From Parus major (taxonomy: Eukaryota; Chordata; Aves; Passeriformes; Paridae), in NCBI RefSeq assembly GCF_001522545.3, contig NC_031769.1, positions 72,613,756 to 72,677,755 on the forward strand: DNA of 64,000 nt. The letters run 5' to 3'. Each line of letters begins with the position of its first letter. Positions within the stretch are counted from its first letter, which is position 1. The notes below the pieces were generated by a model. That model worked only from the letters and a program-made list of their open reading frames with translations. It was not told the DNA's origin and made no database searches. Positions 12,947 through 25,346 of the stretch are shown in pieces. A program made the translations under genes and the position numbers.

Positions 12947-15462
12947 ACAATTTTCTCAATATCTTGAATAAAGATACTTATTATAGATAAATAAATAAAT
13001 ATTACAGATTTGGGGGTCTATTCACTTACACTGTCGTATACTGCAACATTTACAAGAAAAAAAATAAATACTTCCTTTCACTATATTTGCCAGTTTTAGA
13101 AGTGCCTATTTTTCATGAGACTCCCTATAGCCTTACTTTTCAGTGTCTCTGAAAAGAAACTATGTAATTTAGGGAAATAAAACACTGGACAGTATACTCT
13201 ACTGGAAGTAGTTCAACAAGTGCAAGAGTTATACCAAACATAGTTAAAATTCAGTAACTTTCACCTCACTCCTTCTTTCCTTCTTCCTCGCCTTTTTTTT
13301 TTAATTTTTTTAATTTAATTCTTTAAAAGCCTTATCCAAGGATAGGACTATTCCAACATATACTATCACATAATAGGTGGGGAGACGAGAAAGCCTTCAG
13401 AGGAAGACCATGTTACCGATCTTGCCATCTTGTTTCATTTTCTAGGACAACTGTGACAGAATTATTTGTGTGACTTTTCATGTTTTATTAGGAATTTATT
13501 ACTGAAATGATACTACATGCTCAGAAATAAAAGTTATATTTATCCATTGAAGCATACTTCAAGAATACTTTTCCAGAACCTATATCTCAGCATTTCAGGT
13601 TTTCTGAGTCCTGCTAAAAAGTGAGAAAACTCATCACCAACAGTTAACCAGCACAAGCTACAGAATTTAATTTCCCTTGTTTTCAGGAAAAATAATAATT
13701 CTCTTATTTAATTAATAAAAAGGAATAATTTGTTATGAGTTCAGGGAAATTAGTAATACCAAGAAGTAATCATGCTGTAAATTCTTACGAGACTATATCC
13801 TGTTTGATCTGTGTCCCAGTAGAGACACTACAATCCTATTTCAAGGGTCACAGTTAATAGGAAAATACATTATGGTCAACACAAAACTAACAGTTTTGGT
13901 TGCACTAGAATATCAGTGTACAAGATGGAGAAAAACACATTAATAAACGATTTTACTCTTCAGCAGCAAGTTAATTTTACCCCTCAATTTAGGGAGAAGA
14001 GCCAAAAACCCCCCAAACAAACCACGTGGCCTATCTGGATACTGAAAATCCTTATGACTTTTCTGCTCCTAAACTCCTGAAAGCTATCAGATTTTCTCCC
14101 AGCCTGGATGTCAGAAGTTGTCCTCTAAGGTGGCAGTAACAATATTTTTCCATCTATCTTTCTCATTCATTACAAATGCCAATTTTTTCCAGCTCTTCCT
14201 TAATGTCTCAGTTCAATTGATGTTTGTCCAAAGTGATATAAAATATTTCAGGAAAGTATCCAAAGCAATATTTATCATATAGAAGCTCAATGGATACTTT
14301 GATGATTGGGAATAAGTCATACTTTTAATTAATTAGATCCCACAAACTTTACACACAGTGAAGAATAAGCAATGACACAAAATAAGGCTTTTTCTTTTCC
14401 CTGTCAGAACCATGTAATTTTTAATGTCATAAATATATTTTGAGCTTTAACAACAAAAATGGTACAGCTCTGAAGGTGGGGAGTTTTATGAAGCTAATAG
14501 AAATAAAATGTGACATTCATAGAGACTAACAAGAAGAATAATCTTATTCTGCTTAAATGTAGGTGAACATACCTCCTCAAAATTACCCCACACAAAAGAT
14601 CAAAAATGTCAAATATGTTAATTGACTTAAGTGATAGTTAGACATAATCATAGCTGTACACACTGACTTGGCTCCAACATATTTTCTGTACTTGTCAGAA
14701 AAGGACAAATGTTTTCTAAAAGTGTGCTAGCTAAAATGAACAGGACCTCAAAAATAGGAAGAAAAACTGAAGAGTAATGATGATACCTGAAAAATAAAGC
14801 ATTGAAAGTGTAGGCAAATAAAGTATTACCTATCATTTACTTATTCATCTCTAAAGTGAAAGAGAAACAAATATTTACTAAAAGAAAATATTCATTCCAT
14901 TAACAATATGATTAACAACTTGAGGAGAAGAAATAGTTATATTGTTTCATTTTGAGGTGGTCTATAAAATACAAGTTTGAACAGCAAAGCAGAAAACAAA
15001 GCAAGACCATTAAAGAGTTTAAACATTTATAGTTACATGTAACATGATAAAGTCAATATTTCTGCAACAGATGCATCACATACACCTGAAGAAGGTTAAT
15101 TTTTTTCAGTACAGAAGTATTCATATTCAGAAGCTAACATTCTTCACTACTGAAGATGAAACGAAGTATTTACCTTTCAGACATGTTGATAAACTCCTCT
15201 TGACTTCAGCACAAGTAGAGAAACACTAACTGGGAGTATTTCTGAAGATTCAAGTTCAATTTTTTTAAATTCTATAATAATGATTTTGTATTTTTTTCTT
15301 GAGGATCTGAAACACTTCCCTCAAACTTTAATATTTAGCCAGGATACAAATTTTATTACATTTCCTCACAGATTTGCTGTTCTTTTTTATTTTCCTTTTG
15401 CTACTGATTAGCATCTATTCTTCCATGTTTTAATATTTAAATATATTTCCTTAAGAAAGAAA

Positions 15463-15660
15463 GAATTTCCTGACCATGGGAAGCAGTGAATGAATTCCTT
15501 ATTTTGCTTTAGTTTTGTGTGGTTTTTCTTTACTGATGGTCTTTATCTCAGCCTTTGAGTTTTCTTTTACTTTTCTGATTCTCTTCTCCATCCCAACCAG
15601 GGTGAGAGTGGCCAAGTAATTCTGTGGAGCTTAGTTGACAGCTGGGATTAAGCCACAGCA
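15463..15660 (+). mobile_element. Truncated avian ERV LTR, 3' portion
   Basis: The end of this segment (15635-15660, TTGACAGCTGGGATTAAGCC then ACAGCA) resembles the terminal sequence of a common avian LTR, whose last bases read close to GCCAGCTGGGGTTAAACCA followed by CGACA. Upstream, GTCTTTATCTCAGCC (15540-15554), a following TTGAGTTTTC stretch, and GGGAAGCAGTGAATGAATTC (15478-15497) continue the match in the same order. Resemblance is lost before about 15460, so the promoter half is missing. Divergence is clear, with several substitutions per 50 bases. The orientation call rests on the conserved CA end lying at 15660. Family assignment is from memory. Confidence 0.68.
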
Positions 15661-16084
15661 CAACTTCATGCAGTGTGTTTTGAAAATTTTCAGGAAAACT
15701 TATATTTCATAAAGGACAGTCTGTATTTCCTTTAATTTTTTTAAATCCCCACTTCAAGCAGTCTTTAAGTCATTCAACCAATAATACTCCTATTAATTAA
15801 AGGGAATAATTTTTTAATTATTTCCTTGCAGACAAGTGACCTTGAGAAAAAGTCTGGCAAATTCTGAGTATATTAAGGACTATTAAATTCTCCTTCTGTT
15901 TTCCAAATTTTAAAATTTTTGCAAAAATCCATAGAAATTTATGTTTTCCTTCTACTTATCATAACAATACATGTATCTACTTAAGCTTTCGAATAAGGAA
16001 AGAATGCAACATTCTTAAGGTAATGGTGGGGGACAAAGAGAGGAAATAGACAAACTCACCTGTCATTGGTCTGAAAACAATGAA

Positions 16085-16330
16085 ACACACTTCTTCCAGT
16101 GCTTAGACTGTCCAAAGGTGTCACAAGAGCTCAGGATAAAAATTAATTAGCCTAATTAGTTCTGCATCCCCTTGCCTCGATTTGGCTGAGCTACATTAAA
16201 TGATTTCTCTATCAGCCTGCTCTTGGAATTAGTCATGTACTCTCTGTAATTGTTTTGCATTCTTAGCATATATGTCCTCTGCCTTGATTTCATTTTAATG
16301 TGTTTTTAAATTATATGCAGCAGTTTGCAT
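16085..16330. promoter_or_regulatory. Candidate conserved noncoding element with paired TAATTA sites
   Basis: Two TAATTA homeodomain-type core sites lie ten bases apart (16143-16148 and 16153-16158). They sit inside a block of balanced, non-repetitive composition, unlike the homopolymer-rich DNA around it. Conservation cannot be seen from one sequence, so the regulatory role is inference only. Confidence 0.22.
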
Positions 16331-16636
16331 GTGCATGTGTTTGTTTGAGTAGATATGTACACAAGACACACATAAAGATGCACAATCCAAATATTTTGGT
16401 TTAAACAATATGCATAGTGCTAATTCTGTTTTATACCTCCAAAACTTTGAAAGTGATCAAATGTACCACAGAAATTGCCATTATAGAACAAACTCTTCAT
16501 CGCTTGGCATGATCATGATTTTCAATTGTATTCAGCTCCCTCATGGTTCTTGTGTTCCCCAGCTAAAATTTTTAAAATATTTTAGTTTATTAACTCCTTA
16601 AGAACATTAACTCTGAACATTTAAAGGTTACTGGTC

Positions 16637-16697
16637 AAAAAAAAAAAAAAAAACAAAAACAAAAATCAAGCAAGCAAAATCAAAAAGCAAGAAACTA
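16637..16697. repeat. A-rich tract starting with a 17-base A run
   Basis: An uninterrupted A run at 16637-16653 continues as CAAAA, CAAGC and CAAAAT units. It could be the tail of an old retroposed sequence, but no source body was recognised upstream. Confidence 0.75.
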
Positions 16698-19600
16698 GTA
16701 CTTCTTATGAGTCATAGTCAAAATGAAAGAATAACAGGGTATATTTTTCTGAAATCTCTTGTAATAATTTCATATATCAAAGCATGGGATTCTAATGATG
16801 TGATATGGGTTACTGTTACTTATGGGGTCTTCCAGAATTACAAATAAAAATGAAATGTTGCAGCAACCCTCAATTCTACTTCATCTTTCTGCAATGAACC
16901 TAAATCTGCTCTTTCATTCTGTACATAGATGTAGCTGGAGCTAGCCTCTATGAAGAGGATATAAGTGGCTGTACACTGTCAGTCTCATAGCTTTTGTTTT
17001 CTCATCCATTAATGAACAGCAAAAGTTACTGCTTAAATCCTGCTCTACCCTTGAAGATTTTAAAAGTACCATACTCAGTCATTCTGCAGTAGTGGCATGT
17101 TTCAGCTATCTGCATACATAAGTTTTGGAGACTTGCACAAAATAAATGAAGTTGCTAAAAAGAAGGTCTCTAAAGAGTCTCAACTTGGCTCTGTTAGGCA
17201 TACGTGGACTGAAATAGTTCAAAGTTTTGTGATTTAGACAAATGTTTCAGTCAACCATTAGGAATTCAGTAAACAACACACACAACTCCTCATCTGCCAA
17301 AGTCTTGTTTCAGAAAGGTCTTCTCAAGAATTAATTAGTTGCACACCAATTATGTTACATTGCTGGTTATAATGCTACAGACTACAAAAGTGTATTTGCA
17401 GAAACACATCACACATACCTCCTGTCCAGGTACTTTCTAATAATACACACATTCATACTAGAAAAATAACGCAGAAGAAATATCAAGTAAAATTTCAGTC
17501 TATGTAATTGAAATTTGTCATGGTTATCTGTAACTAAAGAAAAACAAACCCCAAATCACCTATTTTTCTAAAAAAATCAGACCACCTAAAATAGTAATGA
17601 CATTAATAAATTCATCTCTAGTGATGAAATTGTAGGTGTTTGTGTGACAAATAAAATGGAAGAGATAATTTACACTAAAAAGAAAAGAGTCAGAAAACAA
17701 AAGAGTTGATTTACAATGCAGTTTTCCAAGGCCAAAATAGATTATCATAAGCAGAGAATAGATTGAAATAAAAATTAAATTTAAACCAGAGAGAAGTGAA
17801 AACAAATAAATGGCAAAGGAAACCAAAATAACAAAGGAACTACTGAAAGAGCTCAGTATATAAACAAGATGACATGCAAAAACGGAACAACAGATAATAG
17901 GTAGCAAACCCCATCTAATTATCAGACACATTATGAGGGAATTTAAAATATGAAAAGATTTCCTCTTGACACTTTTTAAATTAAAGCATCTCAATTGTTT
18001 GGTTGGTTGATTTTGTTTTGGCTTTGGTTTTGTTTCTGTTCTGTGAGTCAGGAGTCCAAGACAGTTAAAATCTTTGAAAAGGAACTGCTTTGACTTTAAA
18101 TGAGCATACCAAAGACAGAAAAAGTTTCCAATTTCCTAAACTGTATTTAATTACAACACAAAGAGAAAAACTGCTACAAATCAGCCTTTTAAGCAGACTT
18201 GCTCAGATAAAATACAAAAGAGTTTTAAAAAAGTTTTCCACTCTGCCCACTGGGTCATCATAGAAAACAAACAATTCCCATGATTCCCCTTTTCTGCACT
18301 CATTATTAGGTCGAAGAAAACAAAACCAACCTTTCAATTCTTATTTTTTCTATCACTTCTAAACTGTGGTTTTTGGTGTGGTGCTTGTTGTCTTCAACTT
18401 CCCTGTTCATATCAGGAATCTCAGTTGAGATATTGCAGGATCAGGGTACACTGAAATAAATCCAGTTGTACTCAGAGAAGGAGCATGCCCTTTATCCCTT
18501 CTTCCAGAAGATTGCCTCTGCTTTGTAATGCAGTTTCAAAGACAAGGTGACCAGTCACGTGTTTTTAAACAGCAGATCAGTCACACAGAAGACACATGGT
18601 AAAGTAAGAAGAAGTCAGTAAGTCTCCTGTCATACATTTCTCTAAGCTATGGGAGTTACAGCACAACAAAAATCATAATAACAGCTTTAGCTTGTCAGGG
18701 AAGAACCCTCTGTGACTTAAGTAAACCCTACTGAAGGAGAAAAAAATGCATACAGATAAACAAAACTCTTTTCTGCCTAGAATTGATAATAAATAGAACT
18801 ATCTCACTACTTACTAGGACTGGTTCTGTATTTTGGAATGCACCATTCTGCTGTAATTATATTGTAGTAGGCTTATAAATGCCACAATATGTACTCTATT
18901 AATAAAACTATTCATGAATTTAGTCGCCATGCAATTTCTTGTAAGGTGTTGTTTCTAAGTAGAAGTCCTTTGCCATGTTTTTTTTTTTCTAGTTTATCAA
19001 AGGATTCATACTATCTTAATTATGCATGTAGCATTGTCACCTTATGATTTGCCCTGACATATTCACACCATCATTTTTATTTTTTTTTTTTTTTAACTTC
19101 ATAGAGTAAAGTGCAATGATCACTGTCAGGAGTAAAAACTCCTTGTTTTTTTTTTAAGAAAAAAGAGAAGCAATTAACAGTGAAACAACAAAACCAAAAA
19201 AGACTGTCCAATAGAAACAGAAATAGAAGAGTAAGCAAGACCCAGCCTTAAAAGCTTACAGGAAGACATTTTATTTCCTAGAGTTGATGGCACTTTTCAG
19301 AACTTTTGAAGTATTATAAGATGCTTTACTCAATGAAAACTGTTAAATTTCAGCATAAATAGTACACGGTATTTTTTTTTTTCAAAGTTATAGTCAGAAG
19401 CACAATTTTTTTCTCTCTGTCATAATCAGGTTTATGGATTATTAAACCTGAATAGGTTTAATTCCTAATGTAAAGATTTTCCCTAGTCATTATAACCAAG
19501 TAGCCCTCTAGGACAAGGACGATTGGAATTCCTGGTTTTATGTTTTGTATGAAATTTACAAGATCTCAAGATGAAGGTGTCTTTAGCACCTTCCTGTGGT

Positions 19601-21176
19601 TTTGGTTTACTTGGTTCAGCTGTGACTAAGTTTTATAATATACCAGACATTTTGCATTAATTTTTTTTTGCTTTCGTTTTTCTTTGTGTGATACAGTCAC
19701 TGTTTTATACAGATAGCTGTAATAAGCAGGGACCCTATGAGAATTCCATGTTTGTGATTAGAAAGTAATGATGAAGTGCAGAGAAATGCAGGCCTGTTAC
19801 AAGAGATTTTGAGAACAGACACGTGATGAGGTGCAGTGGAGAATATAGATGCAAAGAGAGTAGTCATAGGATTAGCAATGGAGACCTTGTGGCAATAAAC
19901 AAATCTTTTATGGTCAGCTCAAAAACTACAGACATGGATTTAGACAAAACTGATGTTAAAGGTAACAAAAATAACTAAAAAATTTTATATAATACACATA
20001 AACGGGATTTGGATACAACATGGACCTGCATATCAGGGAAGAAAGAGAAAGGCGCAAAAGCCTGTAATAAAAAATATTAAAAATTATCCCACTCCTAAAA
20101 AAGGAAGTAAAAAACACCAGCATGAACATCATATTCCTTCTGGAGAAGGATTCACAAATGCTGACAATTCACCCAGCAACTCCCAAGCCACCCACCGTCA
20201 CAACTGAAGCAAACTCAGCATTCAGAGCAATAGGGGAATTAGAGAATAACAACAGAAAAAAAGAAACAAACTTAGGAGTACGTATGTTATAATTTTAACT
20301 GCACTACTTCTATTTCCTTTTCTCTGACAATATTTATTTTAAACTATCAATTTCTTGTGTTTACTTATATGTGATGTCTGCTTCCTCTTTGACTGTGAAC
20401 CATATTTGCAATATTTTGAATGCAACATTTTCAGCTATGCACTGTTGTTGGGATTCCTCAAAGAAGAGTCCTATGTATATCTGTAATGTTGCAGAAAGTC
20501 AGATATAAGTATAGAACCAATGTATAAGTCACCAACGTTTGTTGCCACTTCAGAATTGTTTGATTGGCCAGGACAGCAATATACCAGTTCATCAAGTAAT
20601 GCTGTAAATTATAGTGGATGTAGAGATTTGCAGATCTCTACTTGCCTGTCTGTTGTAAGGGGTTGTCAAGATATCATGAATATTAAAACTCATGACCTGA
20701 GATGCTTTTGAAACAAGAATAGCTGTTCCAGGAAAGAGACAATCTAGAATTCTGAAAGAATTCAGAGACATTTTGGAATGAAAAATGAGATTTAACTTTT
20801 TTCCTGATAAAGAGATACCAACAAGTGCAAAAGAGATGGTTTAAAAATAAAGATGAGGTTGCAAATACAGACTCTGAATTCCCAGATCAGGCATAAGCCT
20901 CAGGGTTTTCTAGTCCTGTGGCACAGCAATACAGAAGGCAAACGAGAAAAGAGATGGAAGCCCAGAAATCTGAGGTTTAGGAGCCAAAACTGGCAGGAAC
21001 TGCAACTGTCTCTGTCTTATGAGAAGTTCAGCATGAATAATGCATTTTCACTCTTCTCTCACCCCTCCATAATTATGTAATAATTTTTTGAATGCAACCT
21101 GTGTCTCTCAAAAACTTCCAGCTAACCGTGCTATATTGAAACCAGGAATGGTAATGCCATGTATGCCCTACAGTAC

Positions 21177-22227
21177 CACGGTGGCTTGGTGCTGACAGGA
21201 CAGCAGGCGCCCAATGAAGCCACTCTATCACTCCACAGTCTCAAATGGACAGGGGAGATGATATTACGTGGATTGAGATAAGGACAAGAAGAGATCACTC
21301 ACCAGTTACCATCATGGGAGAAAAAGATTTAATTGAGGAAATTAATTTATTACCAGAGGCCATTAGTTTAATTTATTAACATTATCAAATCAGAGTAGAA
21401 TTATGAGAAGTAAAACCAAGCTTTAAAACACTTTAAAACCAAGATTTAAAACACTGGCCTCCACTCCTCCCTCCCCGCCAGACTTAACTTTATTCTCAGT
21501 TCTCTACCTCCTCCCCCTGCCATCAGCACAGCAGGAAAGGGACTGGGCTTATGGTCAGCTCATCACATGTTGTCACTGCTTCTACTTTCTCCTCAGAGAC
21601 AAGACTCCTCACGCTCTTGCCCTGCTTCAGTGTGCAGTATCTCCCAGAGAGGCAATTCTCTGTGAACCTCTCCAACGTGAGTCCTTCAGGATCCTACAGG
21701 ATGCAGTTTTTCATGAACTGCTCAAGTCTTCCACAAGGTTCAGACTTTCAGGAACAGATTCACAAGTCATGCCAGAAAACCTGCTCCAGCATGGGCTCCT
21801 CCAGAGACCGCAGGTGGATCTCTGCTCCACCATGAACCTCCACGGCTTTCAGGGACACAGGTGGTTTACCATGGTCTGCACCATGGGATGCAGGGCTTCC
21901 GGAAAACTCTGTTCCAGCAACTGTAGCATGTCCTCCCCTCCTTTGCCGACCTTGGTGTCTTGCAGGGCTGTTTCCCTCAGTCTCTCATGTATTCTTTTTC
22001 CTCTCGTCTCTGTTTTTTTCTGCATAATAATTTTTTTCTCCTCTTTAATATGTTGTCCCAGAGGTGCTACCACTGTTGCTGATCAGCTTGTCCTTAGCCA
22101 GCAGTGGGTCTGTCTTGAAGCCAGCTGGCAACAGCTCCATCACATAGGGGAAGCTTCCAGCAGATTATCACAGAAGCCACCTCTGTAGCCCACTGCTTCC
22201 AAAACCTTGTCATGTAAGCCCAATACA
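21177..22227 (-). mobile_element. Near full-length avian ERV LTR, apparently solo
   Basis: Read on the minus strand, this begins TGTATTGGGCTTACATGACA (22227 downwards) and ends near 21177 with sequence related to GGGTCAACCCACCACA, the ends of a known avian LTR group. In order on the minus strand it holds a promoter part with a TATTAAAG box (about 22044-22052), a long run of repeated motifs of the type TGGAGCAG and CTGCAGCCC (about 21650-21950), an AATAAA signal (21346-21351) and the TTGAGATAAGG-related end box (plus strand 21272-21284). At about 1.05 kb it has LTR size and no coding potential. The outermost bases at the 21177 end have decayed (TG to CA on the plus strand). No clear target-site duplication was found. 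Open frames here (21551-21835, 21769-22188, 21849-22073) are shadows of the LTR. Confidence 0.83.
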
Positions 22228-23533
22228 AAAATTAGTTTTCTTTTCACAAATGGAAGTTTTCCCCTGGCTATTAAGGAAGTTTTATTGCTGACAAATTATC
22301 TGAGTTTTATCAAATATCCTTTTGCTGTTTTCATATTGATAATTCTGAATTAGTAATTGCCAGATATATTTGAAAGTGTATATAGGATGGTACACAAAGT
22401 TTTACTATCAAAATTGTTTTAACACATCTGTTCTCTAGGAAAATCTCCTTACTTCTGAATGAGAGTATTTGTTAAAGCCTGCTCTAAGGAATGGTTGTGA
22501 CTGGTTTTGAAGGATGATATGGACTTTGATATACTATGGGATCAAGGGGAATAATAGTGGTGAAATAACCTGTTTTGTGGCCAGTGTGTTCTGCTAACAA
22601 TAACCAGCAGTCTTCTGAGGTTTGCCCTCAATTAAATATTTTAGCTACTTTATATATACCCTTTTTTCAAGATTTTACAGTATACATATAACTAGACTGT
22701 CCCAGAAGAATTATGAACAGATTAGCTCAGGGAGAAGACAGGGTTATACCAGCTACAAATGTCATACTAGACTGTCTAAACTAATTTTAAAAAAACCAAA
22801 ACCCAAACCCATGGAAATATTGAGGCAGGCCATTACATAAAACCAAACATTTTGTTTGGAATAAGAATTTTTATGAGCTGAGATGGGAACAGCCTGGGAA
22901 TTCCCAACATTTAACACAGAAAAATAAGAAGATTTTGTGATTAGCAGTTCATTTTTATCCTTAATATGGAGGTCAACAACTTTAAATCAAAATAAGAAAA
23001 AGGTGAAAGAAAAATTTGTTAAAGAATCACACAATGGAATTTGAGATTACACCTTGAGCCCCACCTGAACAATTCTAAAGAGAGACATTTTCATTACATA
23101 TCACATGGTTCTGGAATTTCCCAGAAATTATATGCAATGACTGTCACACCCAGAACACAGAGATCTTACTGCAGCTGTGTGGCACATGCACCAAATGCAA
23201 GCAGAAAGTGTTCTGCACTGCGGTGGCTGATGAGTGTTGGTAACTATTGCCACACCATTGTCTATTGTACACAAGATTTCCACATGGTGAGATATATGAT
23301 GCACTGTAGTGAGAGACTCTCCTGTAGCTGATATATTATTTTGTTGCTGTATTTAAATGGTTTAAAAGCATTATTCAAATACTTTTTAAGAGAGGACAGG
23401 CTTTGGGGAATGCATGCAACCAACACCAGCAGAAGAGGGCAATTTCTGTCTTCTAACAGACATGGAGTTTTTGTCTTGGACCCTTGTGTATAAGGGAAGA
23501 AAAAAGGTCTCCTTAAGCCTTTCTTCCCATCTC
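22228..23533. other. Noncoding DNA between LTRs
   Basis: No gene or repeat recognised. The open frames at 22622-22840 and 23041-23331 (72 and 96 codons, plus) have no recognisable domain. The second lies in a mildly GC-richer part with ordinary composition and could be chance. Confidence 0.55.
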
Positions 23534-24199
23534 TGTTGTAGTTGATAGCTTGAAATGTATCTTTTCCCCTCTTTTAGTTGTGATTTCCCCCCCAGCTTCT
23601 CTTTCTCCTAATTGTTTACCTGGTGTCAAGTTACCATGGTTACCGAAGTTTCTCTCCTCAGCCCCACGGCGAGAGGCCGGATAGAGTAAAGAGAGGACCC
23701 TGCTGGCATTTCCAGCTGCTGGAAGTTTCTTTAGCCCAGGAAAGCACGGGGTTGGGAGAAGAGAACCCTTCTTTCCAACACGGAAGTTTGTAACTTTTCC
23801 NNNNNNNNNNNNNNNNNNNNNNNNNNNNNNNNNNNNNNNNNNNNNNNNNNNNNNNNNNNNNNNNNNNNNNNNNNNNNNNNNNNNNNNNNNNNNNNCTTTG
23901 TGGGCATTTGAAGAAGTTGGTGTCTGTTATTTCTTATTTTGGTGTGTGTAACCTTGATTTGTAGAAAGTTTGTAAGATGTACTAACTGAGAAAATAATTG
24001 GTTCTTTCTCTGATGTTCCCTCCCTCTGAGAAGCCCTGTTAAAAGAGACCCCCCAGACCCCAAATCCTTTGTCTCTCGTCCTTTGGATTCCCCTTCACAG
24101 AAATAAACTGTGGAATGCAAACCAGAGAGAGAGTCCCCCCCTGATTTCTTTACTCGCTCTATAGACTTGGATTCTTGAAGAAAATCAGTGAACCCCACA
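23534..24199 (+). mobile_element. Probable avian ERV LTR, plus strand, broken by an assembly gap
   Basis: The segment starts TGTTGTAGTTGATAGC and ends AACCCCACA, giving TG...CA ends. A TATA-like GTTAAAAG box (24038-24045) lies about 60 bases before an AATAAA signal (24102-24107), followed by a downstream part suitable as U5. GC-rich promoter-like sequence lies at 23630-23760. A 95-base gap of N falls inside. The composition and signal order fit an LTR and resemble a songbird LTR that I remember only loosely. The 3' end is uncertain and could extend to about 24288. No matching flanking duplication was found. The minus-strand open frame at 23731-24243 runs through the gap and is a shadow. Confidence 0.6.
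23801..23895. other. Assembly gap of N
   Basis: Ninety-five N bases inside a GC-rich part of the probable LTR. Gaps of this kind often fall in GC-rich or repeated sequence. The true length is unknown. Confidence 0.99.
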
Positions 24200-24297
24200 A
24201 ACATATGCTGACTTGAAACTCGAGTGAAGAGAAACCTCATCACTGAGCTAGCCAGGACACACTCGAGAAGATCGAGTCAATCACCACAATGGTTGAC

Positions 24298-24884
24298 TCT
24301 GGTGGGTAGACCTTGTCTGGATACCAGGTGCCCACCAAGCTTCTCCATCAGTCCCCCTTCCCTAGGCGACAAGGAAGAGAAAATAAAATGGAAAACAACT
24401 CCTAGGTTGAGACAGGGCAGTTTGATAAAGCAGAAACCAAATTTTGAATGCGCACAAGCAAAGAGTACAAAGAGTAATTTCATTCTCTACTTCCCATCAG
24501 CAAGCAATTTTCGATCACTTCTCGGGAAGCAGGGCTTCATAACACAGTGGTTGCTCCAGAAAGGAAACATGGTAAATATTGAATTCTCCTCACACCTCCC
24601 CTTCCTCCTTATTTCTTTAACTTTTATATCTGGGCTGAAATAATTTAGTATGGGATACCTCTCTGGTTATTTTGGTCAGCTGGTCTGGTTGTGTCCCCTC
24701 CCAGGATCTTGCCCAGCCCCAGCCCCTTGATGTGGGGAATGCTGAGAGACAGCGCTGATGCTGTGCCAGCGCTGCTCAGCTGTACCCAAAACTCTGGTGT
24801 GTTATCAACACCTTTCCAGCCACCAACGCGGCACTGTGAGGGCTGCTGTGGGGAAAGGAACTCCAGCTCAGCCAGACCAATATA
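24298..24884 (-). mobile_element. Full-length avian ERV LTR, apparently solo
   Basis: On the minus strand the element starts near 24884 (TATATTGGTCTGGCTGAGCT, where the family begins TGTATTGGGTCTGGC) and ends near 24298. It carries the family landmarks in order: a box around AACACACCAG (plus strand 24796-24811), the CCTGGGAGGGGACACA block (about 24694-24709), a TATAAA box (24623-24628), an AATGAA-type degenerate poly(A) signal (24479-24484), and the closing ACCTGGTATCCAG block (about 24318-24330). At about 587 bases it matches the expected LTR size. Flanking TTGAC (24293-24297) and TTGGC (24885-24889) agree at four of five bases and may be a worn target-site duplication. No internal retroviral sequence adjoins it. 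Confidence 0.85.
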
Positions 24885-25346
24885 TTGGCACCATCAGACC
24901 TCCTGTGTTTATCAACCTTTGTTAAAAATAGAAAATAAAGAAAGAAGAAAGGCAAGGGGTGCAATGTGAGCATAGACCATACTTAACTTTAGGAATCACT
25001 TGAGGAAAACTCTGTCAGACACAACAAAATGAGAAATAGGTATTTGAATGTTAGGAGGCAATATAACAACGACACTAAAAAAACATCCATCTCTGTAGTA
25101 AATTATGATGCATTTGACTGAGAAAAAGATAGGACAATTGTCAAGAAATTGCCATAGGTTAAATGGGATAAAAGTTTCAAGACCTATGTAGAACTAAAAT
25201 TTATTATGATTATACTATTCATCAAATGATTGGTCACTATTTTCCGTCACTTAATCAAGCGTTTAATTATTAAACATTAGATTACTTGGTGTCATTACAT
25301 TTTGTTCCCCACACTATGTGTTTTTTCAAATTGAACCAATAGTATA
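24885..25346. other. AT-rich noncoding DNA, nothing recognised
   Basis: A short AT-rich interval between an LTR and a CR1 fragment. I see no gene or repeat in it. Confidence 0.6.

Larger units (their letters stand above)
6599..15459. other. AT-rich noncoding DNA, no gene seen
   Basis: Nearly 9 kb of AT-rich sequence with small simple repeats, listed separately, and no recognised gene or transposon. At 9011-9367 three short frames on both strands overlap, which reflects a local lack of stop codons. Their products (77-86 residues) have no recognisable feature. A short imperfect duplication is visible at 11025-11075, where GTCAG and GGGGAGA motifs recur. Confidence 0.6.
15661..21176. other. AT-rich noncoding DNA, no gene seen
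   Basis: No gene recognised. The 144-codon minus-strand frame at 17560-17994 is a hydrophobic product of A-rich DNA read from the T-rich strand and has no domain signature. T runs at 18979-18989 and 19075-19094, a GGTT/TTTG-rich stretch at 18000-18045 and an A-rich run at 16637-16697 are simple low-complexity tracts. A block at 16085-16330 may be regulatory and is listed separately. Confidence 0.6.

Noticed and set aside
16637..16697. A-rich run considered as the tail of a processed pseudogene.
   Set aside because: No gene-like body and no flanking direct repeat were found. The same was true for 12886-12946, 32551-32598 and 55531-55590.
17560..17994. Minus-strand open frame of 144 codons, strongly hydrophobic.
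   Set aside because: It comes from A-rich DNA read as T-rich codons (Phe, Ile, Leu, Ser). It has no domain, no exon signals of note and no promoter context.
21551..22188. Frames of 94 and 139 codons on the plus strand.
   Set aside because: They are antisense to the LTR at 21177-22227 and consist of its repeated motifs.
23731..24243. Minus-strand frame of 170 codons.
   Set aside because: It runs through 95 N bases and lies antisense to a probable LTR, so its length is not real.
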